NCBI GenBank assembly: GCA_039927975.1
Contig: JBDSTZ010000393.1
Coordinates: 1-21,184 of the forward strand
Length of the DNA: 21,184 nucleotides
Reading direction: 5' to 3'
DNA from: JBDSTZ01 sp039927975
GTDB lineage: Bacteria; Pseudomonadota; Gammaproteobacteria; Burkholderiales; Burkholderiaceae_D
The notes below the pieces were generated by a model. That model did not search any database and had not been told where the DNA came from. It was given only the letters and a program-made list of their open reading frames with translations. Below, piece by piece: positions 7,340 through 17,352 of this stretch (positions are counted from its first letter, which is position 1; each line of letters opens with the position of its first letter). A program made the position numbers and the translations under genes.

Positions 7340-7362
7340 GCTGTCTATTATTGCATCATGAT

Positions 7363-7378
7363 TTTGCCAACTGGTAAA
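7363..7378. promoter_or_regulatory. RutR-like palindromic operator in front of the pyrimidine degradation operon
   Basis: TTTGCCA-AC-TGGTAAA is an inverted repeat (six of seven arm positions pair) ending 36 bp before the transaminase ATG. The E. coli RutR consensus, from memory, is TTGACCA-N2-TGGTCAA; 11 of 14 arm bases agree, including the CCA-N2-TGG core. A RutR-like protein is encoded 1.6 kb away. An AT-rich stretch with AATAAT at 7377-7382 overlaps its right edge and could be a -10 box, which would suit repression. Confidence 0.6.
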
Positions 7379-7414
7379 TAATTTTTTTGCGCGTAAAAAT
7401 TCCTGGAGAGTTCA

Positions 7415-8734
7415 ATGAACGAGTCTAGACCCGCATCGATGTCGTCATTCTGGATGCCATTTACGAATAATCGCGACTTCAAGACCAACCCGCGCCTGCT
7501 GGTGTCGGCCGAAGGGATGTACTACAAGGACGTCGACGGCAACCAGATCCTCGACGGCACCGCCGGCCTGTGGTGCGTGCCGTGCGGGCACGCCCAGCCG
7601 AAGATCGTCGCCGCCGTGCGCGAAATGGTCGGCCAGCTCGACTTCGCGCCCACCTTCCAGATGGGCCACCCGGCCGCCTTCGACCTCGCCGAGCAGCTGA
7701 TGGACTTCACCGGCCACCGTTTCGGCCAGGTGTTCTACACCAATTCCGGCTCCGAGGCGGTCGACACCGCCCTGAAAATGGCGCTGGCCTACCACCGCGC
7801 GCGCGGCGAGGGCAGCCGCACCCGCCTGATCGGCCGCGAGCGCGGCTACCATGGTGTCGGCTTCGGCGGCCTCTCGGTCGGCGGCATCGGCGGCAACCGC
7901 AAGAGCTTCGGCCCGCTGCTGCCCGGCGTCGACCACCTGCCGCACACCCACGACATCGGCCGCAACGCCTACTCGCGCGGCGAGCCCGAACACGGCATGA
8001 ACCTGGCCGACGAACTCGAACGCATCGTCGCCCTGCACGACGCCTCCAACATCGCCGCCGTCATCGTCGAACCGGTGGCCGGATCGACCGGCGTGCTGAT
8101 CCCCCCCAAGGGCTACCTCAAGCGTCTGCGCGAGCTGTGCACCAAGCACGGCATCCTGCTCATCTTCGACGAAGTCATCACCGGCTTCGGCCGCCTCGCC
8201 GCGCCCTTCGCCACCGACTATTTCGGCGTAGAGCCCGACATGATGGTCACCGCCAAGGGCATCACCAACGCCGTCGTGCCGATGGGCGCCGTGTTCACCA
8301 AACAGCACATCTACGACACCTTCATGGAAGCGCCGGCCGGCATCGAGCTCTTTCACGGCTACACCTATTCCGGCCATCCGCTCGCCTGCGCCGCCTCGCT
8401 CGCGACACTGGAAGTATTCAGGGAACAGAAGATCATCGAGCACGCCCAGTCGATGCAGGCGTATTGGGAAGACGCGGTCCATTCGCTCAAGGGCCTGCCG
8501 CACGTGATCGACCTGCGCAGCATCGGCATCATCGCCGGCATCGAGCTCGAACCGATCGCCGGCAAGCCGCCCGGCGCGCGCGCCTTCAGCGCCTTCAAGA
8601 AGGCCTTCGCCGACGGCGTCCTGATCCGTACCACCGGCGACATCATCGCGCTCTCGCCGCCGCTGGTGCTCGAAAAGCAGCACATCGACGAATTGTTCGG
8701 CAAGCTTGCCACCGTGCTGAAAACCCTGGACTGA
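7415..8734 (+). CDS. bauA: Omega-amino acid (beta-alanine):pyruvate transaminase
   Basis: The 439-residue protein is a class III PLP aminotransferase. It has TNSGSEAVDTALKMA (about 109-123), the GRERGYHGVGFGG segment (140-152), LIFDEVITGFGR with Asp252, and the Schiff-base Lys281 in MVTAKGITN. The opening FWMPFTNNRDFKTNPRLL and the phrase HGYTYSGHP follow BauA/omega-amino acid:pyruvate transaminases closely. It would convert beta-alanine (from uracil) or beta-aminoisobutyrate (from thymine) to malonate or methylmalonate semialdehyde. A TGGAGAG site precedes the ATG. It is the first gene of the rightward operon. Substrate range is inferred from sequence recall and from the downstream pathway genes. 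Confidence 0.92.
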   Translation: MNESRPASMSSFWMPFTNNRDFKTNPRLLVSAEGMYYKDVDGNQILDGTAGLWCVPCGHAQPKIVAAVREMVGQLDFAPTFQMGHPAAFDLAEQLMDFTGHRFGQVFYTNSGSEAVDTALKMALAYHRARGEGSRTRLIGRERGYHGVGFGGLSVGGIGGNRKSFGPLLPGVDHLPHTHDIGRNAYSRGEPEHGMNLADELERIVALHDASNIAAVIVEPVAGSTGVLIPPKGYLKRLRELCTKHGILLIFDEVITGFGRLAAPFATDYFGVEPDMMVTAKGITNAVVPMGAVFTKQHIYDTFMEAPAGIELFHGYTYSGHPLACAASLATLEVFREQKIIEHAQSMQAYWEDAVHSLKGLPHVIDLRSIGIIAGIELEPIAGKPPGARAFSAFKKAFADGVLIRTTGDIIALSPPLVLEKQHIDELFGKLATVLKTLD

Positions 8735-8762
8735 AAACCCTGAACTGAAAACCCTGGACTGA
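8717..8762. repeat. 14-bp tandem repeat, three copies, across the transaminase stop codon
   Basis: The unit CTGAAAACCCTGGA occurs at 8717-8730, 8731-8744 (one change: GAA end) and 8745-8758, followed by CTGA. The first copy encodes the last residues of the transaminase, its TGA is 8732-8734, and the rest fills the spacer before the next ATG at 8767. The array looks like a recent slippage duplication of the gene end. Confidence 0.92.
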
Positions 8763-8766
8763 CACC

Positions 8767-10269
<1,503 letters not shown>

Positions 10270-10337
10270 CGGGCGCCGGGCGAGGATGTTCTTCCGGCAG
10301 GCTCCGTAGTTCATCGACAAAAAAACCAGGGATCCAC

Positions 10338-11717
10338 ATGATCGAGTCTCTCAAGCACCTGCCGTCCGCCGCCGGCACCAACGAAGCGCTGGCCGAGCAA
10401 TTCACCGATCTGGCGCCGCCGCTCACAAAGCGCCAGGCCGCCATCGAAAGCGCGCGCTGTCTGTACTGTTACGACGCGCCCTGTACCCGCAGCTGTCCCT
10501 CCGAGATCGACGTCGCCAGCTTCATCCGCAACATCCACGACCAGAACATCAACGGCGCCGCCCACACCATCCTTAAACAGAACATCCTCGGCGCCAGCTG
10601 TTCGCGCGTATGCCCAACGGAGATCCTGTGCGAAGACGCCTGCGTGCGCAACCACGACGAGGAAGGCCAGCCCGTTAAAATCGGCCTGTTGCAGCGCCAC
10701 GCCATCGACAACGCCAGCTTCGCCACCCACCCGTTCGAGCGCGCGCCGCTGACCGGCAAGGTCGTCGCAGTGGTCGGCGCCGGCCCCGCCGGCCTGGCCT
10801 GCGCGCACCGCCTGGCGATGCTCGGCAACGACGTCGTCATCTTCGAGGCGCGCGAAAAACCGGGCGGCCTCAATGAATACGGCATCGCCAAATACAAGCT
10901 CACCGACGACATCGCGCAGAAAGAAGTGGCCTTCCTGCTTGACATCGGCGGCATCGAGATCCGCCACGGCCAGGTGCTCGGCGAGAACCTCCAGCTCGAA
11001 CACCTGCACACCCAATACGACGCCGTCTTCCTCGCGCTGGGCCTGGCCGCCAGCCGCAAGCTGGGCCTCACCGGCGAGGACGCCCCCGGCCTGATGGCGG
11101 CGGTCGACTACATCGCCGCGCTGCGCCAGTCGTCCGACCTGGCGACGCTGCCGGTGCCAAAACGCGCCATCGTCATCGGTGCCGGCAATACCGCCATCGA
11201 CATGGCCGTGCAGATCAAGCGCCTTGGCGCCGAGGACGTCACTATTGTCTACCGGCGCGGCTTCGAATCAATGACCGCGACCCACCACGAACAGGACATC
11301 GCCAAGGCCAATTTCGTCCGCATGCGCACTTGGGCGGCGCCGCTCGAAGTGCTGCTCGACGACGCCGGCCGACTGCGCGGCATGCGTTTTGAAGAAACCC
11401 GCCTGAACCAGGACGGCCGCCTGTTCGGCACCGGCGCCTTCATCGAGATCGCCGCCGACGCCGTGTTCAAGGCGATCGGCCAGAGCGTCGATCCGACCGG
11501 CCTGGCCGGTACGATGGCCTCGCGCATCACGCGCCTGGGCGACAAGATCAACGTCGACGCCCAGTTCCGCACCGCACTGGCGGGCATCTACGCCGGCGGC
11601 GATTGCGTCGCGCCGGGGCAGGACCTGACAGTGCAGGCGGTCCAGCATGGCAAGCTGGCCGCGCACGCGATCCACAACGACATTCAAACCAAAGCGGGGG
11701 CAGCATGGCCGACCTGA
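10338..11717 (+). CDS. preT: NAD(P)-dependent dihydropyrimidine dehydrogenase, PreT subunit
   Basis: The 459-residue protein is the flavin/iron-sulfur electron-input subunit. An N-terminal ferredoxin-like helical domain carries Cys41, 44, 49, 53 and Cys88, 92, 98, 102; Gln119 in LLQRHA may correspond to the unusual Gln ligand of mammalian dihydropyrimidine dehydrogenase (inference). A FAD-binding VVGAGPAGLACA (145-156), an NAD(P)-binding VIGAGNTAIDMA (279-290) and the FAD-contacting GGDC near the C-terminus follow. With PreA it reduces uracil and thymine to dihydro forms. The ATG follows CAGGGA after a 68-bp gap. Its last 13 nt overlap the preA start in another frame, so the subunits are translationally coupled. 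Confidence 0.95.
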   Translation: MIESLKHLPSAAGTNEALAEQFTDLAPPLTKRQAAIESARCLYCYDAPCTRSCPSEIDVASFIRNIHDQNINGAAHTILKQNILGASCSRVCPTEILCEDACVRNHDEEGQPVKIGLLQRHAIDNASFATHPFERAPLTGKVVAVVGAGPAGLACAHRLAMLGNDVVIFEAREKPGGLNEYGIAKYKLTDDIAQKEVAFLLDIGGIEIRHGQVLGENLQLEHLHTQYDAVFLALGLAASRKLGLTGEDAPGLMAAVDYIAALRQSSDLATLPVPKRAIVIGAGNTAIDMAVQIKRLGAEDVTIVYRRGFESMTATHHEQDIAKANFVRMRTWAAPLEVLLDDAGRLRGMRFEETRLNQDGRLFGTGAFIEIAADAVFKAIGQSVDPTGLAGTMASRITRLGDKINVDAQFRTALAGIYAGGDCVAPGQDLTVQAVQHGKLAAHAIHNDIQTKAGAAWPT

Positions 11718-13015
11718 GCATCGAATTTTGCGGCATCAAGTCGCCCAATCCGTTCTGGCTGGCCTCCGCGCCGCCGACCGACAAGGCCTACAACGTCGTG
11801 CGCGCCTTCGAAGCGGGGTGGGGCGGCGTGGTCTGGAAAACGCTGGGCGAGGACCCGCCGGCGGTCAACGTCTCGTCGCGCTACTCGGCCCACTACGGCA
11901 AGAACCGCGAAGTCCTCGGCTTCAACAACATCGAGCTGATCACCGACCGCAGCCTGGACATCAACCTGATCGAGATCACCCAGGTCAAGAAGGACTGGCC
12001 CGACCGCGCCATCATCGTTTCGCTGATGCTGCCTTGCGAAGAGGCGCTGTGGGCCGACATCCTGCCCAAGGTCGAGGCCACCGGCGCCGACGGCATCGAG
12101 CTCAATTTCGGCTGCCCGCACGGCATGCCGGAACGCGGCATGGGCGCGGCGGTGGGCCAGGTGCCCGAGTACGTCGAGATGGTCACGCGCTGGTGCAAGA
12201 AGCACTCGCGCCTGCCCGTCATCGTCAAGCTCACGCCCAACATCACCGACATCCGCGGCCCGGCGCGCGCCGCGCTGGCCGGCGGCGCCGACGCCGTCTC
12301 GCTGATCAACACCATCAACTCGATCACCCACCTCGACCTCGACCGCATGATTGCGTATCCGATCGTCGGCAACGCCAGTACCCACGGCGGGTATTGCGGC
12401 TCGGCCGTCAAGCCGATCGCATTGAACATGGTCGCCGAAATCGCCCGCGATCCGGTCACCGCCAACCTGCCGATCTCCGGCATCGGCGGCATCGGCAACT
12501 GGCGCGACGCCGCCGAATTCATCGCCCTGGGCGCCGGATCGGTGCAGGTCTGCACCGCCGCGATGCTGCACGGTTTTCGCATCGTCGCCGAGATGAAGGA
12601 CGGCCTGTCGCGCTGGATGGACGAGAAGGGCTACAAGAGCGTCGCCGAATTCTCCGGCCGCTCGATCCCCAACACCACCGATTGGAAGCATCTCGACATG
12701 AACTACGCGGTCATCGCGCAGATCGACCAGTCCAAGTGCATCAAGTGCGGCAAATGCTACGTCGCCTGCGAAGACACTTCGCACCAGTCGATCGCCCAGC
12801 TGATCGACGAAGCCGGCGCGCGCACCTATGAAGTCATCAAGTCCGAGTGCGTCGGCTGCAACCTGTGCGAGATCACCTGTCCGGTGGAGGCCTGCATCAC
12901 CATGGTCCCGCAGGCCAACGGCAAGGCGTATATGAACTGGAGCCACGACCCGCGCAATCCGCGCGCCGAACCGGCGCTGCCGACAACGCCGAGTGCGGAG
13001 GCGGCGCCGGCATAG
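11705..13015 (+). CDS. preA: NAD(P)-dependent dihydropyrimidine dehydrogenase, PreA catalytic subunit
   Basis: The 436-residue protein has a dihydroorotate-dehydrogenase-like TIM barrel (about 1-330) and a C-terminal two-cluster ferredoxin domain (about 335-410). The active-site loop ELNFGCPHGM supplies Asn134, the acid Cys137 and His139, matching the N-x-x-C-P-H of mammalian dihydropyrimidine dehydrogenase. Asn55 in NVSSRY and LINTINS (200-206) match its substrate-binding Asn residues. Cys345/348/351/355 and Cys382/385/388/392 bind two 4Fe-4S clusters. It reduces the 5,6 double bond of uracil or thymine. The start MADLSIEF at 11705 lies inside the preT end; a longer frame from 11603 lies wholly inside preT and is rejected. 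Confidence 0.96.
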   Translation: MADLSIEFCGIKSPNPFWLASAPPTDKAYNVVRAFEAGWGGVVWKTLGEDPPAVNVSSRYSAHYGKNREVLGFNNIELITDRSLDINLIEITQVKKDWPDRAIIVSLMLPCEEALWADILPKVEATGADGIELNFGCPHGMPERGMGAAVGQVPEYVEMVTRWCKKHSRLPVIVKLTPNITDIRGPARAALAGGADAVSLINTINSITHLDLDRMIAYPIVGNASTHGGYCGSAVKPIALNMVAEIARDPVTANLPISGIGGIGNWRDAAEFIALGAGSVQVCTAAMLHGFRIVAEMKDGLSRWMDEKGYKSVAEFSGRSIPNTTDWKHLDMNYAVIAQIDQSKCIKCGKCYVACEDTSHQSIAQLIDEAGARTYEVIKSECVGCNLCEITCPVEACITMVPQANGKAYMNWSHDPRNPRAEPALPTTPSAEAAPA

Positions 13016-13127
13016 CGAATAGGTATGTTTCTTGCGTCTTTGCGCGCAGGCGCGGCGTGCGTGCCCATAAGGCGCGCGGGTTTGCGATACACTCAACTTG
13101 CTGCATCCAACCGATGGAGATACCACC

Positions 13128-14609
13128 GTGAGCACTGATCTGTCCGCGAACACCCAGCTCTGGAACGCCGACCTCGCACCCACCACCGCCGCCCAGCGCA
13201 CCTGGCGCTGGTATCACTTCGCGGCGCTGTGGGTCGGCATGGTGATGTGCATTCCGGCCTACACCCTCTCGGCCAGCCTGATCGAAGGCGGCATGTCGGC
13301 CTGGCAGGCCGTCGTCACGGTTTTCCTGGCCAACGCCATCGTCCTGCTGCCGATGCTCCTGATCGGCCACGCCGGCACCAAATACGGCATTCCCTACGCG
13401 GTGCTGGCGCGCGCCTCCTTCGGCACCACCGGCGCCCGCATCCCCGCACTGATGCGCGCCATCGTCGCCTGCGGCTGGTACGGCATCCAGACCTGGTTCG
13501 GCGGCAGCATGATCTACACCCTGCTCGGCGTCATGCAGGGCCACCCCATCGGCGGCGATCCGCTCGGCGGCCTTGGCATCAACGGCGCCCAGCTGCTCTG
13601 CTTCCTGGCCTTCTGGGCCATCCAGTTCTGGTACATCGTGCACGGCATGGACGCCATTCGCAAACTCGAAACCTATACCGCGCCGCTCAAGATCGTCATC
13701 TGCTTCGTGCTGCTTGGTTGGGTCTACAACAAGGCCGGCGGCTTCGGTCCGCTGCTCGACCAGCCCTCGCAGTTCGTCGAAGGCGGCAAGAAGGCGGGCC
13801 AGTTCTGGTCGGCGTTCTGGACTTCGCTTACCGCCATGGTCGGCTTCTGGGCCACGCTGGCGCTCAACATCCCCGACTTCACCCGCTTCGCCAAGACCCA
13901 GCGCGACCAGGTGCTCGGCCAGTCGGTCGGCCTGCCGGTGCCCATGGGCCTGCTGGCGATGATGGCGGTGATCGTCACCTCGGCCACCGTGGTCTTGTAC
14001 GGCAAGGCGCTGTGGGACCCGGTCGACCTGGCCAGCCGCATGACCGGCGGCGCCGTGCTGCTCGCGCTGATCGTGCTGCTGGTCGATACCGTCAGCGTCA
14101 ACCTGGCGGCCAACCTGGTCGGCCCTGCCTACGATTTTTCGTCGCTGGCGCCGCGCCTCATCTCCTACCGCGCGGGCGGCTACATCACCGCCGGCATCGC
14201 GCTTGTGATGATGCCCTGGAAGATACTCGAATCGACCCAGGGATACATCTTCACCTGGCTGATCGGCTATTCGGCGCTGCTCGGCCCCATTGCCGGCATC
14301 CTCATCATCGACTACTACCTGATCCGCAAGACCGAGCTCAATGTCGATCAGCTCTATCGGCACGACGGCCAGTACTCGTATTCGGGCGGCTGGAATCTGG
14401 TCGCCATCATCGCCTTCCTGGCCGGCGTACTGCCGAATATTCCGGGCTTTCTGAACGCGGCCTTTCCAGCCGTCTTCCCGAACGTCGGCAACGCGTTCAA
14501 AACCATCTACACCTACGCCTGGTTCGTCGGCATCGCGATATCGGCGCTGGTGTACGGCATCATCATGAAGTCGCGCTCCATGCCCAGCATGAAGGCGCTG
14601 GCGGTCTGA
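13128..14609 (+). CDS. NCS1-family nucleobase transporter
   Basis: The GTG at 13128 is preceded by GGAGA with a 7-nt spacer and gives VSTDLSANTQLWNADLAP; the upstream ATG at 13098 has no site. The 493-residue protein has about twelve hydrophobic segments. The opening LWNADLAPTTAAQRTWRWYHFAALWVGM is the NCS1 signature (N-x-D-L-x-P then RTW), and TWFGGSMIY, FWATLALNIPDFTRFA and GPIAGILIIDYYLIRK are typical of Mhp1/PucI/uracil-allantoin carriers. It should be an inner-membrane cation or proton symporter. Uracil and/or thymine is the likely cargo because it sits between preA and the dihydropyrimidinase gene; dihydropyrimidines or hydantoins are alternatives. Confidence 0.9.
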   Translation: MSTDLSANTQLWNADLAPTTAAQRTWRWYHFAALWVGMVMCIPAYTLSASLIEGGMSAWQAVVTVFLANAIVLLPMLLIGHAGTKYGIPYAVLARASFGTTGARIPALMRAIVACGWYGIQTWFGGSMIYTLLGVMQGHPIGGDPLGGLGINGAQLLCFLAFWAIQFWYIVHGMDAIRKLETYTAPLKIVICFVLLGWVYNKAGGFGPLLDQPSQFVEGGKKAGQFWSAFWTSLTAMVGFWATLALNIPDFTRFAKTQRDQVLGQSVGLPVPMGLLAMMAVIVTSATVVLYGKALWDPVDLASRMTGGAVLLALIVLLVDTVSVNLAANLVGPAYDFSSLAPRLISYRAGGYITAGIALVMMPWKILESTQGYIFTWLIGYSALLGPIAGILIIDYYLIRKTELNVDQLYRHDGQYSYSGGWNLVAIIAFLAGVLPNIPGFLNAAFPAVFPNVGNAFKTIYTYAWFVGIAISALVYGIIMKSRSMPSMKALAV

Positions 14610-14636
14610 CACCGCAGTAAAAAAACAGGAGGAGAC

Positions 14637-16031
14637 ATGAGCGTTCTTATTCGTGGCGGCACTGTCGTCAACGCCGACCGCGCCCACCGCGCCGATGTGC
14701 TGTGCTTCGGCGACAAGGTCGTCGCCGTCGGTGAAAACCTCGAAGCGCCGCAGCACGCGCAGATCATCGAGGCCGACGGCCAGTACGTCATGCCCGGCGG
14801 GATCGACCCGCACACCCACATGCAGCTGCCCTTCATGGGCACCGTCACGGCCGACGATTTCTTCACCGGCACCGCCGCAGGGCTGGCCGGCGGCACCACC
14901 ACCATCATGGACTTCGTGATCCCCGATCCGAAGCAGTCGCTGCTCGAGGCTTACCATCAATGGCGTGGCTGGGCCGCCAAATCGGCTGGCGACTACACCT
15001 TCCACGTGGCCGTGACATGGTGGGACGACAGCGTCCACGCCGACATGGGCACGCTCGTGCGCGAACACGGCGTGAACAGCTTCAAGCACTTCATGGCGTA
15101 CAAGAACGCCATCATGGCCGACGACGAAACCCTGGTGCGCAGCTTCACGCGCGCGCTGGAGCTGGGCGCGATCCCGACCGTGCACGCTGAAAATGGTGAA
15201 CTGGTCTATCAGCTCCAGCAGGACCTGCTGCGCAAGGGAATCCGCGGACCCAGCGCGCACCCGCTGTCGCGTCCACCGGAAGTCGAAGCCGAAGCGGCCA
15301 ACCGCGCCATCGCAATCGCCAACGTGCTTGGCACGCCGGTCTATATCGTCCACGTATCGTGCGCCGAATCGCTCGACGCCATCAGCCGCGCGCGGGCCAA
15401 GGGGCAGCGCGTGTATGGCGAAGCGCTTGCCGGCCACCTCGTCGTCGACGACAGCGTCTACCGCAGCAGCGACCTCGAATTCGCCCGCGCCCACGTAATG
15501 AGCCCTCCGTTTCGCAGCAAGCACCACCAGGCCGCGCTGTGGCAAGGTCTGCGTGGCGGCAACCTGCACACCACCGCGACCGACCACTGCACCTTCTGCG
15601 CCGAGCAAAAGGCGGCCGGCGCCGATGACTTTACCCGCATACCGAACGGCTGCGGCGGCGTCGAGGACCGCATGTCGGTGGTGTGGGACGCCGGCGTCAA
15701 TTCAGGCACGCTGACACCGTCCGAATTTGTCCGCGTCACCTCGGCCAACGCCGCGCAGATCTTCAATATGTATCCGCGCAAGGGCCTGGTGGCGCCGGGC
15801 TCGGACGCCGACATCGTGGTGTGGGATCCGCAAGGAATGCGCACGATTTCGGCGAAGACCCAGTTTGCCAAGGGCGGCTTCAACGTCTTCGAGGGACGCA
15901 CGGTGCGAGGTATTCCGACGCACACGCTGGCTGCCGGCAAGCTGGTGTTCGAGCGCGGCGACCTGCGCGCGGTCGAAGGCGCCGGACGGCATATCGACCG
16001 TCCAGCCTTCAACGCCACCAGCGCTGCTTAA
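14637..16031 (+). CDS. hydA: Dihydropyrimidinase (D-hydantoinase family)
   Basis: The 464-residue protein is a cyclic amidohydrolase with a binuclear metal site: GIDPHTHMQ (His59, His61), the bridging carboxylated Lys150 in SFKHFMAYK, His183 in TVHAEN, His239 in YIVHVS and Asp316 in TTATDHCTF. It hydrolyses dihydrouracil to N-carbamoyl-beta-alanine and dihydrothymine to the isobutyrate analogue in the cytoplasm. The start at 14637 has an excellent AGGAGGAG 5-6 nt upstream and lies 27 bp after the transporter stop. The family also takes hydantoins, but linkage to preTA favours the pyrimidine role. Length is usual for the family. Confidence 0.95.
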   Translation: MSVLIRGGTVVNADRAHRADVLCFGDKVVAVGENLEAPQHAQIIEADGQYVMPGGIDPHTHMQLPFMGTVTADDFFTGTAAGLAGGTTTIMDFVIPDPKQSLLEAYHQWRGWAAKSAGDYTFHVAVTWWDDSVHADMGTLVREHGVNSFKHFMAYKNAIMADDETLVRSFTRALELGAIPTVHAENGELVYQLQQDLLRKGIRGPSAHPLSRPPEVEAEAANRAIAIANVLGTPVYIVHVSCAESLDAISRARAKGQRVYGEALAGHLVVDDSVYRSSDLEFARAHVMSPPFRSKHHQAALWQGLRGGNLHTTATDHCTFCAEQKAAGADDFTRIPNGCGGVEDRMSVVWDAGVNSGTLTPSEFVRVTSANAAQIFNMYPRKGLVAPGSDADIVVWDPQGMRTISAKTQFAKGGFNVFEGRTVRGIPTHTLAAGKLVFERGDLRAVEGAGRHIDRPAFNATSAA

Positions 16032-16047
16032 GTCCGCGCCCTAAAAA

Positions 16048-16078
16048 CCGTCTTCCCCGCGCAGGCGGGGACCCATAC
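16048..16078. repeat. REP-like intergenic hairpin
   Basis: A 6-bp perfect stem CCCCGC (16055-16060) and GCGGGG (16065-16070) with loop GCAG is flanked by CCGTCTT and ACCCATAC. The layout resembles the common proteobacterial dispersed motif GTCATTCCCGCGnAnGCGGGAATCCA. It could protect or attenuate the operon mRNA between hydA and the amidohydrolase gene. Genome copy number cannot be judged from one window. Confidence 0.6.
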
Positions 16079-16104
16079 CCCGCCCCAGTACTGATGGAGT
16101 CACC

Positions 16105-17343
16105 ATGAACGAGCTGCGAATCAACGGCGAGCGCCTCTGGGCATCGCTGATGGAACTGGCAAAAATCGGCGCCACCCCCAAAGGCGGCGTCAAGCGCCTG
16201 GCATTGACCGACCTCGATCGCCAGGGCCGTGACCTGGTGGTGAGCTGGGGCCGCGAAGCCGGCCTGTCGATCACGGTCGACCAGATCGGCAACGTCTTCA
16301 TGCGGCGCGAAGGCGCCAACCCTGCACTGGCGCCCGTAGTCACCGGCAGCCACATCGACACCCAGCCAACCGGCGGCAAATTCGACGGCAACTACGGCGT
16401 GCTGGCCGGCCTCGAAGTCATCCGCACCTTGAACGACCTCGGCATCCAGACCGAAGCGCCGCTCGAAGTGGCCTTCTGGACCAACGAGGAAGGCTCGCGC
16501 TTCGTTCCGGTGATGATGGGCTCGGGCGTGTTTTGCGGCGCCTTCAGCCTGGACACCGCCTACGCCGCCAAAGACACCGAAGGAAAAACCGTGCGCGACG
16601 AACTGGCCCGCATTGGCTACATGGGCGAGCAGGTGCCCGGCCAGCATCCGATCGGCGCCTATTTCGAAACCCACATCGAGCAGGGCCCGGTGCTGGAAGA
16701 CGCCGACAAGGTCATCGGCGTGGTGCCGGCGGTGATGGGCCTGTCCTGGTACGACTGCGTGGTCAGCGGAATGGAAGCGCACGCAGGCCCCACGCCGATG
16801 GGCCTGCGCAAGGACGCGCTGCAGGTATCGACCCGCATCATGCAGGAGGTGGTGAAAATCGCCAACCGCTATCCGCCGTACGGGCGCGGCACGGTCGGCA
16901 TGGTGCAGGTTTTCCCTAACAGCCGCAACGTGATCCCGGGCGAGGTCAAATTCAGCATCGACCTGCGCAACGTGAACGAGGAACTGCTCAACATCATGCA
17001 CGAGGCGATGCTGGCCTTTATCGAGCAGACCCGCGTCGAGTCGGGCCTGGGCATCACGATCGAACGCGTGTCCTACTACCCGCCTTGCCCCTTCCATCCC
17101 GACTGCGTGGATGCGGTGCGCGCGGCGACGGCAAAGCTGGGATATTCGACGATGGACGTGGTGTCGGGCGCGGGTCATGACGCCATCTACGCGGCGCGCC
17201 TGGCCCCGGCCGGGATGATTTTCGTGCCGTGCAAGGACGGCATCAGCCACAACGAGATTGAAGACGCTCGCGCCGATCATCTGGAGGCGGGCTGCAACGT
17301 GCTGCTGCACGCGATGCTGGAGCGGGCCGTTATCGTGGCCTGA
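16105..17343 (+). CDS. amaB: N-carbamoyl-beta-alanine amidohydrolase (M20-family carbamoylase)
   Basis: The 412-residue protein is an M20-type dinuclear zinc amidase of the beta-ureidopropionase/L-carbamoylase/allantoate amidohydrolase group. Metal and catalytic residues visible are His83 in GSHIDTQ, Asp94 in GGKFDGNYG, the Glu128-Glu129 pair in TNEEGSRF, His190 in ETHIEQGP and His382 in GISHNE; HAGPTPMGLRKDA marks the dimerisation-domain region. It would split N-carbamoyl-beta-alanine to beta-alanine, CO2 and ammonia, the last ring-derived step. GGAG precedes the ATG. It ends the seven-gene rightward run. The family name is secure; the beta-alanine substrate is inferred from neighbours. Confidence 0.93.
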   Translation: MNELRINGERLWASLMELAKIGATPKGGVKRLALTDLDRQGRDLVVSWGREAGLSITVDQIGNVFMRREGANPALAPVVTGSHIDTQPTGGKFDGNYGVLAGLEVIRTLNDLGIQTEAPLEVAFWTNEEGSRFVPVMMGSGVFCGAFSLDTAYAAKDTEGKTVRDELARIGYMGEQVPGQHPIGAYFETHIEQGPVLEDADKVIGVVPAVMGLSWYDCVVSGMEAHAGPTPMGLRKDALQVSTRIMQEVVKIANRYPPYGRGTVGMVQVFPNSRNVIPGEVKFSIDLRNVNEELLNIMHEAMLAFIEQTRVESGLGITIERVSYYPPCPFHPDCVDAVRAATAKLGYSTMDVVSGAGHDAIYAARLAPAGMIFVPCKDGISHNEIEDARADHLEAGCNVLLHAMLERAVIVA

Positions 17344-17352
17344 CGGGGAGCT

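Noticed and set aside
11705..13015. Possible loss of the PreA active-site cysteine, because GAAVGQ replaces LACGQ of the mammalian enzyme
   Set aside because: The acid cysteine of the mammalian enzyme is the one in N-x-x-C-P-H, which is intact here (Asn134, Cys137, His139).
13016..13127. Internal promoter before the transporter gene (TACACT at 13088-13093)
   Set aside because: No matching -35 box at proper spacing; read-through from preA is equally likely.
12897..15608. 903-residue open frame on the minus strand opposite preA, the transporter and hydA
   Set aside because: It is a shadow of high-GC codon bias on the opposite strand, runs across three well-supported genes and has no recognisable domain; the same holds for long minus-strand frames at 7445-8683, 8365-9888 and 11684-13201.
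14637..17343. hydA plus M20 carbamoylase as a hydantoin-utilisation pair
   Set aside because: Direct linkage with preT, preA, beta-alanine transaminase and mmsA makes the pyrimidine pathway the simpler reading; no hydantoin racemase gene is present.
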